Shown: positions 1-4,182 of the stretch, one piece after another
Numbering within the stretch: the stretch's first letter is position 1
Layout: every line of letters starts with the position of its first letter
From: Desulfobulbaceae bacterium UBA5173
GTDB taxonomy: Bacteria > Desulfobacterota > Desulfobulbia > Desulfobulbales > Desulfobulbaceae
Reading direction: 5' to 3'
NCBI GenBank assembly: GCA_002413355.1
Contig: DHWV01000090.1
Coordinates: forward strand, 17,148-23,051
DNA: 5,904 nucleotides
Program-made: the position numbers and the translations under genes
The notes under the pieces: generated by a model
Database searches by the model: none
Told to the model about the DNA's origin: nothing
The model's input: the letters and a program-made list of their open reading frames with translations, nothing else

Positions 1-585
1 GGTGCGGGGCTATCATCTCAACGCCATACTGTTTCAGAATATTTTCATCGAGATCATCGCTGTCATACGCTTTGTCACCGATAAGTTTCTCAGGCATTCC
101 GGTGACAAAAAGGCTGTCAAGTGCCATTTCGGCCAGCGTCACCTCATGGGGCGAAGCACGTGCAAGGCAAACGGAGACTGGAAGACTGGAAGCGTCCGCA
201 ATGGCCATGATCCGGCTCCCTTTGCCGCGTTTTGTCCGGCCGACGGCATCGCCCCTTTTTTTTGCGGAAACAAAGCTGCCATCAATGAACGCCTCACGAA
301 GATCAATTCCGCCGAGCTTCTGCAAGTCTGCTGCTAACTCCTTGACAATGCGCCGAAAAACCCCGGCCTTCGTCCAGTAATAGAATCGTCTGTGGCAGGT
401 CTGGTACGACGGATATCGGTCAGGCAAATCCTTCCACGGCGCGCCGGTGCGCAGCACCCATAAGATGTCGTTCAGCACCTCGCGCGGATCACGTGGCTTG
501 CGTCCACGGGAATCTTTCTTGCACACCGACTCGACTGCAAAATGATCAGCTCAAGCCTTGTCCATTGCTTATCTGTGAGTTCCAT
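1..585 (-). pseudogene. IS5-family (IS427/IS1031-like) DDE transposase, frameshifted and cut by the window edge
   Basis: Read on the minus strand from ATG at 585-583 (MELTDKQWTRLE), this matches the start of IS5-family transposases of the IS427/IS1031 type. The frame breaks after about codon 12: the family body resumes one frame over at about position 523 (RGRKPRDPREVLNDILWVLR), consistent with loss of one base (or a net +2) between about 550 and 523. From there it is open to position 1: the family blocks LRTGAPWKDLPDRYPSYQTC, EAFIDGSF, KRGKGSRIMAIAD, SPHEVTLAEMALDS and LIGDKAYDSDDLDE are all visible. The first catalytic Asp is at 283-281 and the second at 76-74; the third (Glu) lies beyond the edge. 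IS427-type elements sometimes use programmed frameshifting, but normally well inside the gene, so an N-terminal break argues for a dead copy. No clear terminal inverted repeat could be fixed between 586 and 640. Confidence 0.85.
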
Positions 586-637
586 ACGGCAATTTTAACA
601 AATTTGATGATATTATCCTGATTTATTGCGAAGCTGT

Positions 638-677
638 GGGTCTATACCCCGCCGCTTGCGGCGCATGAAAAATGCGC
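638..677 (+). repeat. Cluster of three short hairpins in the IS200-type leader
   Basis: Three inverted repeats are packed here. GGGT/ACCC has a 4-nt loop (638-649). CGCCG/CGGCG has loop CTTG (650-663). GCGCAT/ATGCGC has loop GAAAA (661-677). The last two overlap by three bases, so they cannot both form fully. In IS200/IS605 elements such structures are either recognised by TnpA at the end of the element or fold in the mRNA to block transcription and translation of tnpA. The first two together also resemble REP-type palindromes. The ATG at 690 lacks a good Shine-Dalgarno, which fits weak translation. Confidence 0.6.
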
Positions 678-800
678 TAATATTGACTGATGGGCGATTT
701 TATCCGCAAGAGCCATAACGTATCACTGCTGATGTATCATATTGTCTGTGTTGCAACGTATCGCCGCTTAATCATTACAGACGAGTGTAGGGTACTGGAT
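638..800 (+). mobile_element. Left-end remnant of an IS200/IS605-type element
   Basis: A hairpin-rich leader (638-677) is followed by the first codons of a Y1 (HUH) transposase at 690. This arrangement, with subterminal imperfect palindromes next to tnpA instead of inverted repeats, is typical of IS200/IS605 left ends. Protein similarity fades at about 795-800, so the catalytic half of the gene and the right end are missing. The exact left tip cannot be placed from sequence alone. The remnant sits between the IS5-type element and the prophage genes and may mark the point where either was joined. Confidence 0.6.
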
Positions 801-878
801 GCTTTTGTACCAGATTATACGGGGAAATTTGAGAAAAAAGATGCACAAATGATTGAAATGGATGATCAAAAGACTTGA
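690..878 (+). pseudogene. Truncated IS200-like transposase TnpA (N-terminal fragment)
   Basis: The start MGDFIRKSHNVSLLMYHIVC followed by VATYRR matches the opening strand of IS200-type TnpA proteins, whose family pattern is roughly M-[SG]-[DN]-[YF]-I-x-K-S-H-N-V-[ST]-x-L-x-Y-H-x-V-C-x-A-[KT]-Y-R-R. Similarity ends near residue 36; residues 37-62 are unrelated and rich in Lys/Asp. The HUH motif (normally near residue 60-65) and the catalytic Tyr (near 120-130) are absent, and the usual length is about 130-150 aa against 62 here. It is therefore a dead fragment fused to foreign sequence at about 800. Its last codons overlap the start of the small HTH gene at 862 in another frame. Confidence 0.75.
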
Positions 879-993
879 CCAGAAAGAACGGCTGGAAATC
901 TGCCGGATGATCCGCAGAGGGTTCAGCATTGCAGAAATTGCCGAAAAGGTTGGTCGGTCGAAAAGCACGCTGTATAGGGCGGTTGCGCGGTGA
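862..993 (+). CDS. Very small helix-turn-helix protein (43 aa)
   Basis: ATG at 862 opens a 43-codon frame ending TGA 991-993. The product is almost entirely one HTH unit: LDQKERLEICRMIRRG (helix 1), then FSIAEIAEKVGRSKSTLYRA (turn and recognition helix). The pattern is that of the HTH found at the N-terminus of IS30-type transposases (HTH_38) and in resolvase/Mor-like C-termini. It would bind DNA, perhaps as a dimer, but has no dimerisation or effector domain. It lies 18 bases before the Lar-like gene and in the same direction, so it is likely co-transcribed and could be a regulator of this small operon. The Shine-Dalgarno is weak (purine-rich GATTGAAATGG directly upstream). It could instead be the surviving end of a longer, deleted regulator or transposase, because the IS200 remnant ends just upstream. 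Confidence 0.6.
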   Translation: MIKRLDQKERLEICRMIRRGFSIAEIAEKVGRSKSTLYRAVAR

Positions 994-1001
994 GTGCGAA
1001 G

Positions 1002-1293
1002 GGGGTGCGCGATGACTCAAAAAAATGTACAGGCTGAAGAAAACCTTAAGCCGTGCTTGCAATGCGGGGAAATACCGAGTTTTAAATTCTTTGTAACCAA
1101 AGGTATCTTTTACTGTGCATGCTCCCGATCTCCTCTGCTCTCAAGGGGGTGTGCTGAGGATGCATGGAATAAAGGGCTTAGGTTTGAGACTGGTATTGCA
1201 GACATCCTCAAAAGATCAGAAGAAAGGCTGCAATATCAAGCTGTTGCTGAGACAGCCACGACTAAGAAAAGAAAAAAAAGGGGTGCGCGATGA
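1002..1293 (+). repeat. Duplicated ribosome-binding/start segment (14-nt direct repeat)
   Basis: The 14-mer GGGGTGCGCGATGA occurs at 1002-1015 and again at 1280-1293 (the span given here covers both copies). Each copy holds the Shine-Dalgarno, the spacer and the ATG of a gene: the Lar-like protein and the 63-aa protein. Identity in the spacer (TGCGCG), which need not be conserved for translation, suggests copying or shared origin of the start module. Confidence 0.8.
1012..1293 (+). CDS. Lar-like zinc-ribbon protein (possible restriction alleviation)
   Basis: The 93-aa product has a treble-clef/zinc-ribbon layout: LKPCLQCG at residues 12-19 (C15, C18), YCAC at 34-37 (C35, C37), a further C47, then the signature EDAWNKG at 49-55. 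Small phage and prophage proteins of the Lar type share the order LKPCPFCG ... C-x-C ... A-x-x-AWN-R. Characterised Lar alleviates type I restriction by modulating EcoKI; most family members are untested, so function here is inferred. The C-terminus is a basic tail (KKRKKRGAR) encoded by an A8 tract. I chose ATG 1012 over GTG 994 because AAGGGGG sits just upstream of 1012. Its stop overlaps the next start (ATGA, 1290-1293), so the two are translationally coupled. Accessory early genes of this kind are common in Mu-like prophages. Confidence 0.6.
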   Translation: MTQKNVQAEENLKPCLQCGEIPSFKFFVTKGIFYCACSRSPLLSRGCAEDAWNKGLRFETGIADILKRSEERLQYQAVAETATTKKRKKRGAR

Positions 1294-1481
1294 GCCTCAT
1301 TTCCCTCCCCACTGAACAGCACCCGCAGGACATGCTGCACGCGGCCTCAGCGGTGCTCTCGTTCTTGCACGAGGGCATTAAAGAATCCCTTGAACTCACC
1401 AATCACGGCGGCTACGGCCTCAGCCTGATCTTGCAGGCTGTTCAGCAGGAGGTTGATCGGGCAGCGGAATTGGTTGTTTAA
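1290..1481 (+). CDS. Small hypothetical phage protein (63 aa)
   Basis: ATG at 1290 overlaps the upstream stop by four bases (ATGA) and is preceded by an AGGGG Shine-Dalgarno 6 nt away. The protein appears mostly alpha-helical: a first helix around DMLHAASAVLSFLHEGIKES (residues 14-33) and a second around YGLSLILQAVQQEVDRAAEL (residues 42-61), linked by NHGG. There are no Cys residues, signal peptide or catalytic motif, and I do not recognise the family. Two-helix proteins of this size are frequent in the regulatory part of transposable prophages. It is the last gene before the terminator at 1513, so the unit 862-1481 is probably one operon. Confidence 0.6.
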   Translation: MSLISLPTEQHPQDMLHAASAVLSFLHEGIKESLELTNHGGYGLSLILQAVQQEVDRAAELVV

Positions 1482-1512
1482 TCCGTCGTAAAGCGTTCTT
1501 TAATCCCTCTTT

Positions 1513-1547
1513 AAGGCCGGGCATCCGCTTCCGGCCTTTCGCTTTTT
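1513..1547 (+). terminator. Rho-independent terminator after the small accessory operon
   Basis: AAGGCCGG (1513-1520) pairs perfectly with CCGGCCTT (1531-1538) across a 10-nt loop, followed by TCGC and a run of five T. It lies 32 bases after the stop at 1481 and about 100 bases before the endolysin start, so it separates the accessory operon from the lysis/late unit. Confidence 0.85.
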
Positions 1548-1588
1548 ATCCCCTCCCGCCGTCCCTCCTACGACATCAGCATACCGTA

Positions 1589-1615
1589 TTGCTACGTCCT
1601 GTAGTTATTCATAAT
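1589..1615 (+). promoter_or_regulatory. Weak candidate promoter for the lysis/late operon
   Basis: CATAAT (1610-1615) is a 5/6 match to a -10 box. TTGCTA (1589-1594) is a fair -35 but the spacer is only 15 nt. TTAT-TC-ATAA (1605-1614) forms a small dyad over the -10. Transposable phages drive late genes from activator-dependent promoters with poor -35 boxes, so a nonstandard promoter here is plausible. This is placement by context more than by sequence. Confidence 0.3.
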
Positions 1616-1650
1616 TTCCCGTACAGTAAGCCTATGAACAGGACAGAATC

Positions 1651-2175
1651 ATGGGCATTGCCGAAATAATCCTTTGGTTAGCGGTCAATATTCGCCACGA
1701 AGCACTGCGTGAGCCGTTTGCTGGGCAAGTTGCGGTGGCGCATGTTGTGATCAATCGGGCCAAGGCCTGCGGTACAGATGTGCGGCAGGAGATCACCCGG
1801 CACGCGCAGTTCAGCTGGACGCTGCAATCAGGTGTGCAACTCCGACTGGATCACCGCAGACCGGAGCAGTTTCAGCCGTTCGCGCGCTGCATGACAGCGG
1901 CGTGGGCTGCATTCCTGCTGCCAGATTTCACAAGCGGAGCAACCTATTTTCACCGCTTTGATGTGCATCCGGCATGGGCCAAAAGCAAGCAATACGTCGG
2001 CAGGTGGGGGGCGCACCTCTTCTATACAGGCCGTTTTGACGGCTGTGAGCCAGTTTCGCCACAGAAACAGAGGAAGCGGTTGCCCCCGGCTTCAGCGATG
2101 GGGCCGGGGGCACGAATGGACTGGGAAACAATCCGGGCACGCATAGATGCCCGAAGGGCGGGGGCGAGCAGGTGA
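1651..2175 (+). CDS. Phage endolysin, SleB-like cell-wall hydrolase (Hydrolase_2)
   Basis: This 174-aa protein matches the SleB/CwlJ-type hydrolase fold (PF07486), which cleaves the glycan backbone of peptidoglycan. The family block 'EARGE-x-x-x-GQ-x-AVA-x-V-x-x-NR' is present as HEALREPFAGQVAVAHVVIN; Glu17 is the likely catalytic acid. QFSWT (residues 52-56) follows as expected. The C-terminal half has ATYFH (97-101), then HPAWAKS and WGAHLFY (119-125), the usual His/aromatic signature. A basic tail of about 45 residues after Tyr125 is unusual in composition and may help wall binding. There is no clear signal peptide, so export would need a holin, and none is visible nearby. ATG 1651 follows AGGA at 1641-1644. 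It starts the late unit, as lysozyme genes do in Mu-like phages, and its stop overlaps the next start (GTGA). Confidence 0.85.
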   Translation: MGIAEIILWLAVNIRHEALREPFAGQVAVAHVVINRAKACGTDVRQEITRHAQFSWTLQSGVQLRLDHRRPEQFQPFARCMTAAWAAFLLPDFTSGATYFHRFDVHPAWAKSKQYVGRWGAHLFYTGRFDGCEPVSPQKQRKRLPPASAMGPGARMDWETIRARIDARRAGASR

Positions 2176-2435
2176 TACGTGCGCTCAACACATGGCTTGG
2201 CGGCCTTTTTAAAAAGGCAGAAGAGGCCTGCTCTTACCCCGTCAATATCGGCGAAAAAGTGCTGCTGCCGCCGGACGCAGAGCCGATTGAGGCGGTGGTG
2301 ATCAAGGAACTGCCAGATTTCGTTGTATGTAAGACAGTAGGGACGTATGAGTACATCCCAAAGGAATTATGGAAAAAAGGACGGTGGAAACACCGAGTCA
2401 GCCGGAGGATAGATGATGCCGAACCTGAAATATAG
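2172..2435 (+). CDS. Small hypothetical protein in the lysis region (87 aa)
   Basis: GTG at 2172 overlaps the endolysin stop (GTGA), which suggests translational coupling; no strong Shine-Dalgarno is needed or seen. Residues 1-18 (MIRALNTWLGGLFKKAEE) form an amphipathic helix too polar to be a transmembrane holin. Residues 23-80 look like a small beta-barrel, with alternating hydrophobic strands (EKVLLPP, IEAVVIKEL, DFVVCKTV, YEYIPKELW) and a basic end (KKGRWKHRVSRR). I do not recognise a family. Its place between endolysin and lipoprotein makes a lysis-accessory or membrane-associated role possible but unproven. It overlaps the next gene by 23 bases. Confidence 0.6.
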   Translation: MIRALNTWLGGLFKKAEEACSYPVNIGEKVLLPPDAEPIEAVVIKELPDFVVCKTVGTYEYIPKELWKKGRWKHRVSRRIDDAEPEI

Positions 2436-2892
2436 ACTGCTGCTGATGTGTTGCGCTGCAACGATGCTGACCGGCTGCGGCAAGCTGGGCTACAAAACCG
2501 CTGTTGATGTTGCTTCTCCGCCCAGCTCGGCTCAGATTTCTCTGCACAGTAAATATTACGACATAATGATCGCAGTTGTTGAAAATAATACGAAAAACAT
2601 CACCGCTCTGGCTGATGCGTCAGGAAAATTGGCGGAATCTGTTGGAAAAAGTACGGCAAGTAAAGCAGCGGGCGAACAACAGCTTCGTATCACCGGAGAT
2701 AGCCGCAATTACGACATTGTTAAGCCGGATAGCCTCAGCGGATACCTCGAAGCGAAAGAGAAGACTGAACAAGTCAAATTGACCGCCGAAGCGATCTCGA
2801 AAGTAGCCGATGAAACCAAGATTACAGTGGCTGTCCCAGACGGCCTGCGGCTGCCTGCGGCTGATCCGTTTGGCGATGAGGGCAAGCCATGA
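2413..2892 (+). CDS. Phage lipoprotein (lysis-region lipoprotein, possible outer spanin)
   Basis: The N-terminus MMPNLKYRLLLMCCAATMLTGC is a classic lipoprotein signal: basic n-region, hydrophobic core, lipobox LTGC with Cys22 as the lipidated residue and Gly at +2, which predicts outer-membrane sorting. Residues 45-95 and 110-135 are helical and may form a coiled coil. The mature protein has no enzyme motif. GGAGG at 2404-2408 lies 4 nt before ATG 2413 and 7 nt before ATG 2416; the second ATG has the better spacing, so the true start may be one codon later. Located after an endolysin and before a one-TM coiled-coil protein, it could be the outer part of a two-component spanin, though it is longer than Rz1-type proteins and not proline-rich. 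Its stop overlaps the next start (ATGA). Confidence 0.75.
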   Translation: MMPNLKYRLLLMCCAATMLTGCGKLGYKTAVDVASPPSSAQISLHSKYYDIMIAVVENNTKNITALADASGKLAESVGKSTASKAAGEQQLRITGDSRNYDIVKPDSLSGYLEAKEKTEQVKLTAEAISKVADETKITVAVPDGLRLPAADPFGDEGKP

Positions 2893-3185
2893 ACACGTGG
2901 CAACTCATGCTGGCCCTGCTGTTCGGCTGCGGCTTGCAGGCCGCCTTGCCACTGCTGCTGGCGTATAAGGCAGTTGGCGGTTTGCAGCGACAGATTGAAG
3001 AATTCAGGGTACAGCTCGCAAAAACTGAAGCAGTCAATTCCAGCATTTTAAGAGAATTCGCAGAGCGACAGAGTCTTAACTCTGAACTCGTTGAATTAAC
3101 AAGAAGATCAACAATCGCGATCACGCAGCTTGCGGAACGACTTGACAGGACAGGTGAAAAACATGGCAGACGCGCAGAAAACTAA
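2889..3185 (+). CDS. One-TM coiled-coil protein (DUF2730-like position; possible inner spanin)
   Basis: This 98-aa protein has one N-terminal membrane segment (residues 4-26, MLALLFGCGLQAALPLLLAY) followed by a long hydrophilic helix (residues 30-92) with heptad-like spacing and many Gln/Glu/Arg. In Mu-like phages a protein of just this build (DUF2730, Mu gp26 type) precedes the small-terminase gene, and the position here matches. An i-spanin has the same topology, so a role with the upstream lipoprotein is the main alternative. ATG 2889 follows GAGGG (2878-2882) with a 6-nt spacer and overlaps the lipoprotein stop. The end overlaps the next gene by 23 bases. Confidence 0.65.
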   Translation: MNTWQLMLALLFGCGLQAALPLLLAYKAVGGLQRQIEEFRVQLAKTEAVNSSILREFAERQSLNSELVELTRRSTIAITQLAERLDRTGEKHGRRAEN

Positions 3186-3417
3186 TCTCAGGGCGAGGGA
3201 GACCGCGCTCAAGGCTACCCGATCTGAGTTATCCGTACAGATCAAGTCGTTGTGTCAGCAGCTCCTGTCCAAGGCGGAATATCGCGCCTTGACTGATTTG
3301 GTAGAGCTTGATTCCGCCACGATTGATGCGATTTCCCGCGATTTGCTGCGGGCACATGCGGAATACCTCGGCGTTAACAGTCAGTTGGCCTCTGTTGAGG
3401 ATGCGCTGTATGGCTGA
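3163..3417 (+). CDS. Small helical protein before the terminase gene (84 aa)
   Basis: The product is almost all helix: residues 1-45 form a charged helix rich in Lys/Arg/Glu, then DLVELDSATIDAISRDLLRA and HAEYLGVNSQLASVEDALYG. Mu-like prophages often carry a small coiled-coil protein with a similar ending (helix plus E-x-A-L-[YG]) between the DUF2730 gene and the small terminase; no activity is established. I prefer ATG 3163, which follows AGGACAGG, to the upstream TTG at 3130. It overlaps the membrane protein by 23 bases and the following gene by 8 bases, so it sits within the same translationally coupled operon. Confidence 0.65.
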   Translation: MADAQKTNLRARETALKATRSELSVQIKSLCQQLLSKAEYRALTDLVELDSATIDAISRDLLRAHAEYLGVNSQLASVEDALYG

Positions 3418-3955
3418 GAAGGGTAGCAGGGCAGAGCTGGAGCCAAAGGCCAAGGCTCTTTATGCAGCAAGACATCAGCTCGGAGATATAGCTAAACTCC
3501 TTGATATATCAAGAGGGTCGCTGTCGAAATGGAAGAGCGAGAGCAAGCGGCCCGATCAAGATGCAGATGATTGGGATATCGCCCGGAACAATAATCGCTC
3601 GCTGCTGGAGCGGCTGCGGGCACTGCTCGAACTGCCGCGCATTGATTATGGGCAGCCGCGCCCGATCCGCAGTAATCAAGTGATTGATGAAACGGCAGCA
3701 GGAGTTCCGCGTGTCGAAACATTGGCTCCAGCTCCAACTCAAACATTTTCACTGGCATGGAAACAGATGCCAGCCACAAAATATACTGCACTACAGAACT
3801 GGGTGGTGAATACAGTAAACTTTGCTGCGAATTCATTTGTTTATAATGATGAGTATGGAATTCAAAACAATGTTATCTATATATCAGGTGGCTTTGACTT
3901 TATTCAAGATTCTTTTAACCGATATTCAGGTTCAATACAGCTTCGCAAGATATGA
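3410..3955 (+). CDS. In-frame fusion: small-terminase-like HTH (DUF1804-like) joined to a small phage tail protein
   Basis: ATG 3410 follows GAGG (3397-3400); the ORF encodes 181 aa. Residues 12-72 resemble DUF1804-type small-terminase proteins: an HTH (ALYAARHQLGDIAKLL, then DISRGSLSKWKSES) followed by the DDWDIAR block and LLERLRALL. Such proteins normally run to about 150-180 aa as continuous helix. Here, after about residue 72, the text changes to LPRIDYGQPRPIRSNQ, then a run of strands (TQTFSLAWKQM, KYTALQNWV, NVIYISGGFDF, RYSGSIQLRKI) that looks like a small minor-tail protein of siphophages, which typically begins 'LP-x-P-x-x-x-Y' and ends with a beta strand of the S-G-x-[IL]-x-L-[RE]-K/V type. 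The next gene is also tail-hub-like, which supports the tail assignment. The natural reading is a deletion that removed large terminase, portal, head and most tail genes and by chance kept frame. The join is inferred at about nt 3610-3650. Confidence 0.65.
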   Translation: MAEKGSRAELEPKAKALYAARHQLGDIAKLLDISRGSLSKWKSESKRPDQDADDWDIARNNNRSLLERLRALLELPRIDYGQPRPIRSNQVIDETAAGVPRVETLAPAPTQTFSLAWKQMPATKYTALQNWVVNTVNFAANSFVYNDEYGIQNNVIYISGGFDFIQDSFNRYSGSIQLRKI

Positions 3956-4164
3956 GAACTGACCTTTCTTCATCATTCATTTCTGCGCTAAATAACCCTG
4001 AAGTAGCGGTTATACAGTACCTTGCATTCTATTTCGGAACTGTAAATGCTTATGTTTCTGATCATGAATATGAATATGATACTGGGAAATATTGCCAAGC
4101 TCTTGTTGCTTCTTGGGGCGACTTGACCAACGCTGTTGATTCAGATAGGTCTGCGGCTGGATAA
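3952..4164 (+). pseudogene. N-terminal fragment of tail-hub protein, ended by an in-frame stop
   Basis: The start overlaps the previous stop (ATGA). The 70-aa product begins MRTDLSSSFISALNNPEV, a start common in phage tail-tip/hub proteins of the DUF2163/L-like kind, and continues with a strand-rich segment (YLAFYFGTVNAYVSD, then WGDLTNAVDS). It stops at TAA 4162-4164, but the same frame continues open (GIPTQQ) directly into the long gene that starts at ATG 4183, with no change in codon use. The two pieces are therefore best seen as one gene of about 630 codons with a nonsense change at codon 71. No Pyl- or Sec-type signal applies to TAA, so decay is the simplest view. Confidence 0.6.
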
Positions 4165-4182
4165 GGAATTCCTACACAGCAG

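Noticed and set aside
2..380. Two plus-strand open frames across 2-337 and 72-380
   Set aside because: They are antisense to the IS5-type transposase, whose minus-strand translation matches a known family.
638..677. CRISPR-like palindromic repeats
   Set aside because: Single short palindromes without regular spacing or spacers; they fit an IS200-type end instead.
768..1062. Minus-strand open frames over the HTH and Lar-like gene start
   Set aside because: No recognisable domains or ribosome sites, and they oppose well-supported plus-strand genes.
1012..1293. Com-like zinc-finger activator of a Mom DNA-modification gene
   Set aside because: The Cys spacing and the AWN motif fit Lar-like proteins, and no mom gene follows.
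1928..2191. Minus-strand frame of 87 codons over the endolysin gene
   Set aside because: Shadow of the G+C-rich endolysin gene; composition is Pro/Ser/Arg-rich noise.
2576..2782. Plus-strand frame inside the lipoprotein gene, considered as an embedded Rz1-like spanin
   Set aside because: It has no lipobox or proline-rich body, so it does not fit an embedded outer spanin.
3492..3836. Minus-strand frame of 114 codons opposite the fusion gene
   Set aside because: No motif, no ribosome site and opposite to the compact operon; the plus frame has domain support.
4162..4164. Programmed readthrough or non-standard amino acid at the stop
   Set aside because: TAA is neither a selenocysteine (TGA) nor a pyrrolysine (TAG) codon, and the region shows other decay, so a nonsense change is simpler.
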